Assembly: GCA_033063855.1 (NCBI GenBank)
Contig: CP093829.1
Span: forward strand, 22,971,537-23,035,536
Length of the DNA stretch: 64,000 nt
DNA from: Smittia aterrima
Lineage: Eukaryota > Arthropoda > Insecta > Diptera > Chironomidae
Direction: 5' to 3'
Shown: positions 30,680-45,180 of the stretch, in pieces
Numbering within the stretch: the first letter of the stretch is position 1
How the letters are laid out: every line of letters begins with the position of its first letter
Translations under genes and position numbers: made by a program
The notes under the pieces: generated by a model
What the model was told of the DNA's origin: nothing
Seen by the model: the letters and a program-made list of their open reading frames with translations, nothing else
Database searches by the model: none

Positions 30680-33600
30680 TCTTTCTTGTTACAGAAGTTT
30701 GAAGACAGAAGTTCACTTGGAAACATCTTTAACTTGTTGCAGACGAGGCCTTAAGTTATCGCAAAGCTCTCTGACGTAAAACGTTGGAGATTAAATTTTA
30801 GGGCGAATAATTTTATTTAAATTTGGATCCCAAAGTTTCGTAATTTTCTAAAGATTTACGTCAACCAACGTTGACTTCTCTTCTGTTGCATACGAGAGCA
30901 AATATTCCGACCGTAATAAAAAAGAATATTTCATTTGCAATTTATTCGACCACAGTAACAACGCCAAGTCAGTTTAGCTGGAGAAACAGTTTGGCGCCGG
31001 AGCTTGTTCATCAACAGTTTCTCTTGTGGTGCGAAATGATTTTTCGTTCAGTCTACGAGACGCCTATTCGCTTCTATCTTCATCCAAAACACGCAGGACA
31101 TTGCGAAACTGTGTTTGTGATTAATTTTCTGCAACTTCATAATTAAGCGATCCGGCAAAGAACTATTCGTACGCTTTTGGCTGATTACATGTTGAGAGAG
31201 TTTCGGCTGAGTCAACAGCAGCGAAGAAAGCTCAAACAAAAGCAGCAAGTGTAATTAGCAATTAGCATTGATTAAGGGATCAATTCGAGTTTGTTTAATG
31301 AATCAATTTCAATGTTCGTATAAAGACGGGCTTTACGAAAAGTCGGAAAATCTGTCCGCCCACGTCTCGTTACAAGCTTTTGATGAGAAGAACCTCAGCG
31401 TTGGCGAGTCATCTATTTTGGATGGGAATGATATTTTCCTCCTTTTGAAGTCGACGAGGAAGGAAAGGAAATTTTAGATTCAAAAGCGTAAACATCTCTA
31501 AGGTTTCCGCGAGATTAACGTCAAAAGTATTGCCCTCAGCCATTCTTAAACTCAATCCAATCGTAAACATCTGGATAAGAGACTTATTAAGTGCACTTAA
31601 GATCAAAAGACGATCCCCCTTGTGACTAACTAACAATCGAAAGCTGTTGACAGTACTTGAAGTATCTGTTGAAATCCTCTTACGCTTATTAAAAAAAATG
31701 ACGTTGAGCTTTCGCTCTCCCTAATTCTCTCATCATCGGTATCTACGTCAGATCTTTCTCGGAGGAAAACAATGAGTTTACTGACATTGAAGTGAAACAA
31801 GTGTTCTCGCCTGGTTTCTTAATTTCGTTTAAAACCAGATAATCTTGATGGATTGGCTGCTGCTCGTAGTCGAAATAAACAAAAGTATGTCGACGTAGAG
31901 TGTGACGACTGCTCAACAAAACATAGTTCAAGAATTCGCCAGAAATGAAACCGTGAAACACGTTTACGACACGAATCGAACGACAGTTAGCTTTGGATAT
32001 TCAACACACGACTTCCCTTGCTAATGCGACACCGTGCAAATCAATAAGGATTTCTTAGAGCGTAGCTCGGGCAACAAAGAGAACGTGCAACATTATCGAT
32101 GAGGATTTTGTAATAATCTGAGTTGTTCAGTGATCGCTTGAAAGCTTAATTGATATTACCAATCGCCTTGTTATTCGGTGATTTACAGGATTTCGTTAAA
32201 ACTCTTTAGCAAAATGAGAAAGAGAGAAGAGAGAGTTCATTGATTCAATTCAATGAGTTCATAAACACTCCTCGACCTTCGACTGTTGCGCATTCCTAAG
32301 TTTTCTTATTGCAGAGTGCACAGAAATGTTTGAATCTGATTTGCATTCGTTCGATTGATGTTTTGAAAGTCAAATCAAATTCTCGCACATGCGACAATCG
32401 TCGTGCGAACGGCACATTGTGTTGCGGTTTGAAGGGAGCGAGTGTTTGTTTGTGGAAGAATCCAGCCGTGAGAAGAACTTATTCGCAAACATAAATATTA
32501 TGATTATCACGTGTGTCGGAGCTGAAGTTTGTTGTGGCTGCTATCGTCATTTGACAGCATTGTTTAAAAGGTTATCAAATTCACTATTTCCACAGAGAGC
32601 TAATGTTGTTTATAAAGTTCTCGTATTAGTTTTGCCAGAGGCAAAGTAAATATTTCGAGAGCAGTTAAAGCGAAACATCCGAGACAATTTGGCATTCAAG
32701 TTCCCAGAAAAAAACAACCTCATCGCTTAAAGTGGCTTAATCAACAAGATAAATGTCTCAACTCGTTTTCAAAAGCTTTCGGCTGAATTTCGCTGAATAA
32801 ATATCGAGTAAAGTAATTGGCCTATTGGGGAAGCGCGCGAAATAAAAAGCACGAGAAGAAGTCGAAGCATGACGAAAGCGACGTCAAACTGTTTTATAGC
32901 GATCGAAAATTATTAGTTAACTTTCTAATATTCGTCTATGATGTAAAATGTTTGTTTTATGATGTCCGTTCCAGATTCGAATTTTTACATTAATCTCTGT
33001 CCTTCCTGGACGACAAATCCTTTCATAACAAGAGAGTTACAAAACGTGATCTTATTACTTAAAGACAAAGACTTGTAAGGAATCTGCTCAAGCTTTGTAA
33101 GCTTTAGCCGAGGCGTAAGAACACAATTTAAAGTTCTCAAGTTCATCGAGGAATCGATTAAATAAAGTTTCAATGGCAAACCTTTCCAAAGTTTCTTTTC
33201 AAAGTCCTCAAGCGCCACAACCCAAAAGTAATCACCTGCGCTTCAAACTTTGAAAGTTGATTTTACAAATCTTATTCACACATTTTGAAAGGTCATCATT
33301 GTCGCTCTCTTCGCAGGAGGTACGACCCAGAAATGAAACAAACAAAAATTTGAAATTTGAAAAGAAGTTGGCTGCTTCGAATTTGAAAAGAAACAAACAC
33401 TCACCGTCGTTTGTAAGTTGATCGGCAACATTGTAGGTAATTTGAGGCCTCGCACATCATTTTTACGCCTCTGAGCAATGAATATCGAATAATTCGATTA
33501 TTTAACAAGAAATTCATCGAACTAGACGTTATGCAATTGAATAAATTTCCTGTTCATCAAAGAAGAAGCTTATCTTGGTAATTGACATTATGAAATAATC

Positions 33601-36600
33601 TTTCTTGCACTTTCAGTGAAATACAAATTAAAATGAAATCGATAAACTCTTGAATTGGTGAAAGTTTTTTCACATTAAAGCTCTGAGCTCACCTCGTAGA
33701 ACTTTTCCTTTTAATGATTTCACCTTCTCCCAGCTAAGGCAACGAACGTTCGTTGGATAGAAAAGCCTCAAAATTATGATTTATCGTCGGAGCAAAATGT
33801 CAAATCCTAATCTCATTAAATACCTTAAACAAATAACTTTCTTCCTCGGAAGCTCCTACGTAGACCAAAATTCATTTCCGTCATTTTGTTCTAGTTAAAG
33901 TTCAACAGCTGTCCCAGATATTTCTTTAAATGATCTCGATTAGTATTTTTTCAAGGTCAAAGATAATTCCAGATGCGCTTGTCGTTGACATTTCTCAGAT
34001 ATCACAATCGCGTAACTTTCCACAAAAATCGTCAAACAACGAAATGTCGTCATATCTGTTTTTGCAATTTATTATCCGCGCGATTGAATGCGTGGGGGCG
34101 TCTTATGAGGACGAGGATATATAAAGAAACCCATAAAGAATCATCTCGCTGGAAAATCTGAAAACGATTTATTACGTGTCAGAAAAATTTCGCTGAGACT
34201 GATGAATTTTCATTGTACGTTGGTGGAAAGCGAGAGATTCACTCACTCGCTCGTGAAAAGAAGGTAAAAAGGATAAATTCCCTTGAACTCTTTGGACTCA
34301 ATGAAACATGAACGCAGCTTGTTTCATTAAGCCAAGTGAATTAACTCAAGGCAGATGTCAGGACGACTTCTTCATTCTCTTGGAAACCTTAATTACGATT
34401 CAAGCGTTTAATCTCTTTTTCTCTCGAAATTTTGTTTTGATCTTCAAGAGTTAAAGATAACAAAGTTCTGGGAAAAACTCACATCTCAGATGCTTAGTGT
34501 GAAATACGATATCTCTTATCATTTGTGATTCGTGAGGTAATCATTTTAAGTCTCGAGTGATTTTCCGTAGACATTCCTGTGAACAATAAAGTTAAGCAAA
34601 GAAATGCTTTTGAGGTAATCGATAGAAAATTAGTTTACACATGTTTTAGCAGACTCTAAAGTGCAGAGTTGTTCGTTAATCTTTCATGTAAAGACTACAA
34701 AATAGTTTTGTTGATGTTATTTAAGTAAGCAAGAAGCCATAGCAATTGCTAAGTTCGGAGAAAGCTAGAGTGAGTTACATTAAATGCAAAGAGTGACGTC
34801 AGTCGTCGATATAAATAAATTTACATGAAAGCTCAAGGGCGAAACTTTGTTTTTCGTGGAAGGATAATTTTTGATGAGTTGTCAAAAAGGTGAGTGGGAG
34901 TACAAAGAGAGAATGATTCAAACATATCAATCAATCAGAGCCTCGATTGTTCCTGTCAAGAAGTCTTCAACACACAGGCTCAAAGATCCTTAAAGACCTT
35001 TTCAAATTAGGTTTTCTTTCCTTGCTCCTACACTCTCCTCACTCTCAACTCAGACGGGATCGCAATGAATGAGAGAATGTCTCCTCTTTGTGATGATTCT
35101 CGGGTTGGAAACACTCGCTTTTGTATGTCGACACAACGAGCAATGCCACGAGTCGTCGTATCACATATTGAACAACGACGACAACGACATCATTGAAATT
35201 GTCAAACTCTGACTGATGAAATCGATAAGAGTTTTCTTGCTTTCGTGAATAAAATATTCTACGAAATACGACAATGACGGATCCATTTCGTGTAAAGAGT
35301 AAAAAAGAAGAAAAGTTTTATCTTGTCGAAGCGGACCTAAGTAAACGAGTCGAGGCTCTCAATCATCAAATCGGACCTCACGAACAATGTGTGTTATCTT
35401 AAGCTTCGAAAACATTCTCGTGAACGAAAGCAAAAGTTTATTTCAGTTCGTCTCGCATTTCACAAACAAATCAAGAAGATCTTTTTGGCAACGGGAAGAG
35501 GAACGTCGACTTGGATGAATTTCATTCTCGTTCAGAGAAGCGAGAGAATGAAACGGAATACGTCGTCGCCGTAAACTTTGAGTCATTGTTCTTGTTGCCT
35601 TTTGCTTATATTTTGTTTTTGCATAGTTGTGAAGGCCGTGCGCGAGAATAGATCAAGCAATGCAAGGCAGGAGTGTCGCATTGCGCTGGCAAATTCTCGC
35701 CAGATTAATCAATCAATTGTGTTTTAATCGGTCAGAGGGGGTTTGCAAAAGAGCTCATGCCATTCAAGTCCAAGCTCACAGCTGACTTTATTTATCTCTC
35801 ACTCTCCTAGACAAGGCCATGAATCTGAATTAATTGAGTCGCTTTTAATTGTTCTAGATTCCTTGCTTTATCTCTTTATCGTCGGCCAAACGAAACCTGT
35901 TCAGTCTCGTGATACTGAGCTTTCGATGGTCGTGAATTATAAAGAAATCACGTTCAAATCGTTAGCGTAATTATTATTGGATCATGTTGGACGTTATCGA
36001 CGAACGACTCGACCGGCCACACCAACCACTCATATCGATTTCAATTGTTTTCTTTCCGTCTGACAAATGCAATTGAATCTCGTAATTCAAAACTTTTCGA
36101 GAGAGAGAAAACCTGTACAGCAATTAAAGACAAGAGCTTGACTACGACGACGTGATGGCTTTGCTGCTTGGCTGTGAGACGAAGCACAGTCACAGAATGA
36201 AACAGGAAAATAAGACACTTTCAGTTTTTAAAATATCAAGGTCGTGCCGATATAAATCTTGAATACTTGAGGCGCAGAATAAAAACACAGCAAGAACCAA
36301 GCTCAGCAAGAGTCGTCACGTTGTATGGGTGAAGCCCAAGCCAACAATTTCATGCTTCGATGTTCTTGATAAATAGAAGTCTTCCAGTTCTTGGAGATCA
36401 ATGACGTGATCTCTATGCTAATGCTTCTTCGATCGGTAGACGCTCGTAAAGTTTAATTACTTTTTGTCTCGCAGATTCGAATCAAAAGTCTTTCTTCTTA
36501 ATCAAACCACTCTAGCTTTCTTGAATATCACCACGAAACACTAGATTGCTTGCATTTCATTAGACTCACAACTCGTTTCGACTGCTAGACATATAGAAAT

Positions 36601-39600
36601 CTAGTTTTGCAAGAACTTTAAAAGCTCTCTCGGTGTTTGATTTGTTTTTTTTTGCGTACTCTGCAGAGAAACCAGCAGCGATTTGGCAACGCGATTGAAT
36701 TTCTCAAGTCTCGGATATTTCTTGACGCTTGACTGCCTTTCAATAATTGGAAAACATTCGAAGAATTTCAAGGATCTTTGATTAGACGCGTTTTTGTGCT
36801 TAAAGCATTTTTATTATTAGAAGTGATTTCCCAAATAAAAAATAAACGATTCGCTTCGGAATTGCAAAAAATAAGCTCCAATCATTATTTAATGAGAAGA
36901 GAATTAAAAACTTCAAAGCATGAACATTCTTGGAATATTGCTGACAGAGAAATTCTGACCCTTCGGTTGAGAGAAAAATAAGCTCAACAGATTTTTCCTC
37001 TCATCACTCAGAGACGAGCAATGTGATCCGTAATCGAGTGAACTGTCTTGAAGACTCTCAAGGGCTGTTCAAGTCTTAATGATCCTCAAACCGAGCTTGC
37101 AAATTGAGCGAAAAGTTTGAACAATGAAAACCTAATTAGAGTTGCAGAAACTTTTCAATTTTATTCAGAAAGTTAGAACGTCGATGAAGTAAATTAAAAG
37201 CGTAATTTGCTACAGTTTCCATTCTTTCCCGCAAAGCTCGTCCTACAAAAACTATTCCTTGCACTAAATTAAAAAACTTTTCCTTGAACTTTCGCAAAAA
37301 TCAATTTTGAAATAAAGTTTTCTTCACCAATTTCATAAAATCCCGAGCAATTAAAAAAGCGAAAAACATCTGATCGTTAATCAGCTTTGCACGTGGACTT
37401 CGTCATCTAAGAAATATTTCGCCCTCTCGAGAAAGTTCATTGTCAATTTTTCGCTTACAAATTAAATCTGCTCTAGATTGATAAGATTTATTGATGGACT
37501 TTGTTTCTTTTCTGATGTTTCATCGACTTTCTAATTGCAATATAAATCACTCAAAAGTTTATTTCAAATCCATTAATGGTCTTCATCTTATTTGTTCGCC
37601 TTTGGGCTTACGGAATTAATTTCGAGAGTTAACGAGCTTACAAAACAATGCTTGCACATTAAAGCCCTCGGAACAATCGGAAAGTATGAATATGTCGCAA
37701 TCAATAGCAGAATTATGATCTTAATATTGAAATCCGTCCTTTCACACAGCATTGAAAGCACACACAGCCGATTTCAATGGATCAATATAACATGCCCAAG
37801 CACAATGGCCGAGTTTTCAATAAACACGAATCGCTGATAAATTAAAATATGTGTGCGATACGTTACAACGCTTTTGTTTGTTGCGTAATCGCCTACATGC
37901 TGCAATGATTGTTTAAAAACATTTGCTTCTGTTTGAAATTAAAGTTTGTCTGGCCTGACGTCACCTGCTGAATCCCCCGGGCGAACTTTATTTATAGACT
38001 TTGCTTGCAAATTTTAATTAAACATTCATTTGAATTTTAAATAGAAAACAAAACTTTTCTCATGAACGGGGTGAGACGATTGCTTCCTCTGTACTTGGAG
38101 AAGGGTCGTGTAGAGAGAGAGAACGAGTGAATTAACCGATTAGAGGAAACTATTATGAAAACATTTAATTAAAGTTGCATGCAAACGCAAAAATTATAAA
38201 TGAATGAACTGTCGTGAGCTACATTTAAATTATAATTGCGTTCACGAGCGAGCAATCAATGAGTCAATGACTGATGACTTAAGTACTAGAAATAGAATCG
38301 ATTTGGGAAATAAATAATTGTCAATAAATATTTATCGCGATTCTTATCGAAAAAAGACTCTGACACATTCAAGTTGAAGAGAATTGAAACAAAAAGATAA
38401 ATTCCCTAAGATTAAGTCGTTCAATTGGCCTTTCATGAATCATGAGTTCAACTTCTTTCCCACTTGACTGAATAATGTTTCAAAATTTATTTAGGTCTCA
38501 ACTGCAAACATTGAAAGTTTGTCAAAAGAATTTTCCGAGAATTATGATCGGAAATCTCAAGTGAAGTGAGTTGGAAAATTAATCGTAGATTGCTGCTTCA
38601 ATTGAGTGAAAGCTCGGGCGGCAGACTCAAATATTTTAATGGGAAAATCTGCTATGATGTGAATTTCCTTCCAGCTGCAGTGTAGGTGCATTGTGTCAAT
38701 TACGAGTGGGCGCTCAGCGTGGCAATGCATTTTCACATTTCACATTAAAATCCTCTTCGTCCCTTTTGGCATTTCCAGCTTCGGATTACCATGAACTCGA
38801 ATTGTTCTCTGCATCCGAACACCCACGCAAAGTTTAGTCTGCCGTGCGACATAAATAAATGCTTTGGGTTATCCAGGTGCTGCTTCCTGAAACGACCTTC
38901 AGTTGCTATGGTCGTCTCTCGTTATTCATTCAAGGGAAAGCAATTGTTCTGTCGTGTTTATCTCCTATCTCATACAATTTCAATGACAATGACCGAGCCT
39001 TTTGTCTTTGAATATGGAAAATTGCTGAGACATGAAAACTGTCAGAAATTGATAATAGATTCCGTTGATATGTAAGAACAAATGATGGATTGACCTAAAC
39101 TCGTGTTTCTTCCGTCTAATCGATTACCAATAAATATTTGACTAGCTAAAGTGAACTTTGCGAAAGAAGTTAGAAGAGAAATTAAATAATTTATATTTGT
39201 CGGATGGAGAGAAAGTTTTCATCGAGCAGATTCGATTCGATTCCTAAACGATATGCTCAATCTAACTCATCCGGAAAACTTTTTGACTGCTGCCGGCTAA
39301 ACGAGCAACATAAAAAAAGTTTTGTTTACGAAAGTATTTCGAGGCAAAAAGCTTAATCGGTAATTTGCTTTATCGGATTTCTGCTCTCCAGCCCAAAACG
39401 GGTCAGAAATATATTCCACGCATCGCTCTTCATCATTTTGCTATGTTTTATTACGTCATTTCAGTCCATAAGCCTTGTTTTATTATTTCTCTATCCATTC
39501 ATCCTCATCTTCTGAGGCTGAAGCTGCTCTATGTGCGTTGGCGTTTCCTGTTTGTTCTGGGTGAAAAAATCATCATTGTTATGCTCTTCGCTTAATTCTC

Positions 39601-42600
39601 GCTCAAACCCCCACTCACGATCCCTGAGCTCCTGCTGTTATTGCAAAAGAAAAGCGACACGAACACAATCACAAAGCGATAAAAGCCGCACAAGCAACAA
39701 ATGAAAAAAAATTCTAGTCAATGAAAATGTTCATTGATGTTCTTGTTGTTCGCGAGAGAAATGTGAAAAGCTTCGGGATCAGAAAAAGAGGAAAATGAAA
39801 ATCTCTCTCAGAGAGAGAAGGGAGAAAGTACGTCGAGAACTTTCCTTGAAGAAAGCTTTCGTTGAACTGAAAGAAGACGATTTAATTATAATTACGCCTC
39901 ATGAAATGTTCCATCATCAACGCGCCTTGTGAAAAGCTTTATGACACATTCATTAGCAAGAAAATTATGATCGCATTGAAGCTCAGAATTTCTATTTTTA
40001 GAAATTCCCATCTCTCCGTCGTATTTCGTTTGACGACATTCGATGAAATTTCCTCGAAATAAATGATCTTTTCGTCATGAATGACAAAAATTATTGGAGA
40101 CGATAAGAAACAAAATGCCAAAAGACGTCGCCGAAGCGAATCTGGGTGACAGCAGCAACAACAAGAAATTTCTCTCTAACGGCAATCAAATTAATACAAA
40201 GACTCATCTAATGTAGCAGAGATGCTTCTCAACGCCTTCGCAAAATGTTCGCTACGTGTTTTTTCCGCTCTAGGATCTCGTGGGTGTCATTCGAAAATAA
40301 ATAAAATTATGAATTCCTTGTGAAAGTTCAGAGCAATTCGAGGTGAGCTTTGAAACCAGGCTCACGATCCTTGAGTAGCTTAATGCGACCCACTTGTTCT
40401 TGTTCTCATTTTCTGATTCGTGAGCCTGCATTTGGATAAAGGTTGAAGGATTTGCAAGGAAATTTAGGTCAGCAAACTCCGTTTCTCCAGTTGAATCTAA
40501 AAAAGACAAATGAAATGAAAAATGATTCGCATTGTCGCGCACGACAAAGTTTTCTACTCATTGACTTTTTATTTCCAATCAATGGACGATAATTTTTAAT
40601 CGAATAAAAATATTTATTGAAGCGTCTCTTTAGCTGTCGAATGAATGGAAATTAAATTAACGAAGCGGGGCAAAGGGGACGACTAAGCTTTTCTTATTTA
40701 CTTTACAGCTTTCAAGCCCACTCATGACCTTTTATTGTTGCTACCGTTGTCGATTGTCGCTTTATAGGAAATTGCAAGTGTGAAAATTGCTGGCTTTTTG
40801 TTATCGAGTGGCGCCGGGCGCTCACACAAAGAAGCCAACAAGACGTCAGTGACGCGAGAGACTTTAGTCGCTTTTCACACCCTCAAAGCAAGCGAGTTGT
40901 TGGCACAAGGGGAGACGTGCGGATGCTGTAGGCACAATGTTAATGGAAAAATACTGAGCAAAGGGAAGTGAAGCGAGTGTCTAATTTAACTCAAAGCTCC
41001 AAGGTAAAGAGCTTCAACTGATCATCAATTATTCATTCCGTTTCGTCTGGAGATTGTCTTATCATTCATCTATCAAGTTTCTTCCTTTGCTAGAAAACCA
41101 ATTCAATTTCCCGACAGCAAAGTTCCAAGACGAAGTTCTAGGGAAAACTCTCATCACGGTCGCTTTTCATCTTTCTCTGATATTTTAATCTCGTTGGTAT
41201 TTCGGGGCCAGATTTGAAAGTTTCCTTTTCATTAAGAGGCATTTCTGTGACGAGGGTCGGGCTGTGGATAAGAAGAAGGAACAAGAGTTTGTGCGGAATC
41301 ACGATTATCGTCCATCCATCAAAACTTCCACATCAATGCTTGTTAATTTCTATGAACGCTTGATTTCGTAATGCTAGTCTGTCATTGTTGGCTGTGAAAT
41401 TAGCTGAATTGGGCGATGTCTCAACGCACCATATGTTAGCGAAGAAAATCCTTTTGCGAGAAGCTTTTCCTATCATCGAACTCTTCTCATCGAGTAATCA
41501 TTGCACACGCTCACAAATGAAACTTGTTATTATTGATTTCATAATAAAATTCTAATCACATAATAAGATAAAAGCAATGAACGAGATTCCTAAGTGAGCG
41601 AAGCTCTCGACGAAATGAAATATTTTCTAAAGAATTCTCGGATTTTCAAAATTGAAACTCAATCCGCGACATGAAAACCTTTTTACAGATTTCTTTTCGT
41701 CGCTGCAAAAGACGAATCCAATCGAGAAAAAAATTTTGTTGTGACGTCAAGGAAGTTGAAAATCATTCATAAAATTAATTTTCTTCCTTCTCATCTGACA
41801 AGAAATTGAAAAACGGCTTTTTCTGATTGTATTGGTGAGAGGAGTTTTCCCAAGAGCGAGAGCTTTTCGTCTTATTGCGAAGTGAAGCACAAACTCGAGA
41901 GGAGAACTTTTCCTACAATGACGTCATTTCACTGCGAAAAGAAATAAAATTCTGATCTGCGTCATGAGTGGGCTGTGAAAGTTTTCGTATGCCATCTCAT
42001 GTTTCGCATTTTCATGACTCGAGTGAACGGAACGAGTCAGACCGGAAATTTCGAGATGGATTTTAGAAGCGAAAGACGAAAAGCTTTCCTAAAGACGATA
42101 ATTTTCCAGCCGACATGAGAACTCTCGAAGGATAAAAAGGGTTGCAAGTTTATCATTGGACAGGAAATGATTTCATTTTCAATAACTTCATCAATTCAAC
42201 TGATAGACATGAAATCAAATTGAGTGTGATAGGTTAAATGGCATGAGATCAAAGTTGAAATGTTTCATACAATTTGATTAAGTTTAAACACAAAATTAGC
42301 TTCAGGAGCTTTTTCAAGTTCAAATTTAATTTGAAAAGATAAAATTTTTCTTTTTATTTCCTTTCCCGTTTGCTAATATCGAAGGAGTCTTCAAAGAGCT
42401 TTTTATTATTCTTTTGTCTTCTTCGTTGATGTTTGTTTATGGAAAACCTCACGAGGGAGGCTTTTTGAGATTACGCAATGAATTGAAAATGAACACGAGA
42501 ATACATCAAGAAAAATTTTCGCTGAGGGGAGACGAATACAAAATATGAATGAAAATTTAAGGAAAACAAAGTTTCATGACATTGACATCATTGAAGCTAA

Positions 42601-45161
42601 TTAATTCGTCTTCCATGTTCGTATGTTTGCTTTCACAAATGAGAGATGACGAGGAGAGATGAGAAAAAGTTTTTCGTTTTCGGTTCATGAGCAATCAGCA
42701 ACTTCAGCTAAATGTGAGCAGACAAGAGCTTGAATGAATCGAAATGAATGAAATATAGAAACGTAGCTGTCGACTGATAAGCAAAGAAGGGGAAAAAATT
42801 GCTTTTCATGCATTTTGAATGCTAAAGGTGAAGGATCCTCATGTGAAGTGAAATATTTTGTTGCTACGAAGCTCATTTCAATTTTTTTCCGGTAGTCACC
42901 ACTGGCCCGGTTCAGAACCTTTTGTTGAATGTATCTTAATAAATTATTCGTGAACACACGCGCAAACACTTTTCCTCACTTTGCTATCGACAGGAATGAT
43001 GTTCTGTTCATTCATGGATATGAATGAAAGCGGAAAAAAACACTGTGAGCCATAATAAAAACAGATCAATCTGCCCTTCGTTCACCGAAACCCGTAGGAA
43101 CTTTATTTTCGCCTTACGCTCCTCTGATTTTCCTTTTGCTTCGGCATCACGAAAAATGTTTGCCGGCTTCGTTTACGAGATTTGCGAGAAAGAGAGAGAA
43201 AAGCTTTCCTCATCGGAAATAAGAATCAACGCCAAACCATGAACGACAACGACGTAGTTTTTCCGACTCACACTTCTCACCCTAAACGGGTAGAATATAT
43301 AAAAAAAAACTTTTTTTTACCATTTTCACATCCATCGAGAATCTATTTATAGAAACCGAAGGAAAGCTCGAAAAAGCTGAATGAGAAAGTGGAGCGAATG
43401 TATACACATCAAGCTCTTGCCGCTGCTTCTGTTCGTGCGACTTCGTTTGACTATTGTATCTAGCAAACTTTGAGAGAAACTCGCATCCCTCCAGAGCATT
43501 CGCGTGGGCGAGCTCATCTTTTACTTTGCTTCCAAAGACAAAGTTTCTCGTCGAGAAAATTGTATTCATGGCATGCCGCGAAATTGTTTTCTTAAAAAAA
43601 AAGTTTTAGGCTCATTATGAGAGTTTGCAGGGCTTCCGGGAGATTAGGTGAAACAATCGTCGCTTTGTTAAGCTCTCAAATCTTTAAAATATTTAATATT
43701 TCCACGACAACAACTTTCTTGTGACAACAGTCTCTATAAATACATTTGAAGGTCTGACAAAACAGCCCCTTACCATGAATAATTTTTAGATTCTGAAGGA
43801 TCAGGTGCTGCCTCTGCTGCTGTTGATTAGGCACGAGCTGAATTATTCCAAAGAAATTTAAATTTTTCATCATATCAGAAAAGCTTTATTGCTTCACGTC
43901 AGATCTCTTCGAACTTGTTTCTCTTGCAAAAGCAATAAATTCACGATTCTGTGTCTTTTTAATATTGAGCACATAAAATATGCAAAGTAAACATTTGCAA
44001 TGTATGCATCCACTTCGGAAAAAAAGCTTTGCAAATACTTTCGGTAAACTGCAGAAGAAAATGTGATAAGCTTTCCATGTCTCGCTCTCATCGCTCGATA
44101 CTCTCTCAATTCTCGTTTTTCTCTCGCTTCGGATCCATGACGTCATTACATTTTCTCGCTTCGTGTTGTTCGCTCTTTACGAACAAGCTCACTGCCAAGC
44201 TCTCGCTCCACCAATTCATTCCACTTTGAACCGTTTGTTGAATAAGTCGCGTAAACAGAACCGTGTGTCCGAATTTTAAAACACAGAAGAGAAGAATAGT
44301 TGAGAAAAATAAAACATTTTATTTAATGTAACTTTCCGATACGTCTAAAATTAACGAAAGATTTTTTTTTGTGCTAAACAAAAAAGTAAATTGCCGTAAT
44401 TTATTCGCGCAACAGTTTGAGGAAAACATTTTTCGAATAAATAAATATTTTTCCACGATTCGCTTTTGAATTGTCAGTGTGAACAGCTTTTTCTTTCGAC
44501 TTGAGGAATCGCGAATTTAAACTTCTTCGAAAAGCCAGAACTACGACGAGAAAGGAACATTGCGAAGTGTAGTGAAAAAGCATTTTTCTACAGTTCGAGC
44601 CGAATCTCCGTATGGGGGCTTTCTAGATTTTTCGATTCATTCGTGCAATTGTAATCATCTCGCGAATGCAAGTTGATGAAGAAAAAACTATAAACAGCAC
44701 AAAAAGCTTCGACTTCCCAAGTAAGGAGACGTTTTCTCGCACTCCATTAACGCATAAAAGTGAAAAGCTAACGGTGGATATTTTCTAGATCAAGAAAGAA
44801 ACAATCTGAGTAGAAAAAGAGAAAAGGATTCTGAGAAGAAAAGTGTGATAAGTGTGAAATATTGGAAGGAAAAAGAATCAAAATTGTACCACAGACGAGA
44901 GACGTGCAGGAAGCAAAACAGTTGTAGAAATTTGATTTTCGTTTGCTAAACTGCGCTCACAACTCAAGGAAAGGAAAAACATTCTCGGCATTTCCCATGA
45001 TATCTGCTTGGATAAATCCATATAATGAGAAGGTGTGTAATAATGCTTTTAATTTGCGATAATTTCCATTAATTGCTGAGTCGTCGTCAATGAATATTTC
45101 TTCAATTTCATGATGATTTTTCGTAAGAGCGGATTGCACAAATTAAAAATAACATGCAACA

Positions 45162-45180
45162 GCTGACAGCGCCATCTGAT
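45162..45180 (-). promoter_or_regulatory. Weak CTCF-like core
   Basis: Minus strand reads TCAGATGGCGCT, matching the 3' part (YAGRKGGCRSY) of the CTCF core with a poor 5' part. It is isolated in non-coding DNA, so support is low. Confidence 0.2.

Noticed and set aside
31743..33218. Several minus-strand frames (31743-31961, 32985-33218) that look protein-like
   Set aside because: They lack ATG starts, do not join into one gene by good splice sites, and match no family; considered as transposon or pseudogene pieces but without support.
37592..37837. 81-codon plus-strand frame
   Set aside because: Natural-looking composition but non-ATG start and no homology recognised; similar frames occur by chance throughout the region.
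38791..39075. 94-codon ATG-led plus-strand frame with several cysteines
   Set aside because: Considered as a secreted Cys-rich peptide, but there is no signal peptide and cysteines show no known spacing.
34900..45000. Homologues of known fly microRNA genes
   Set aside because: I looked by eye for seed-containing mature sequences of common insect microRNAs across the non-coding part and found none; a folding scan was not possible.
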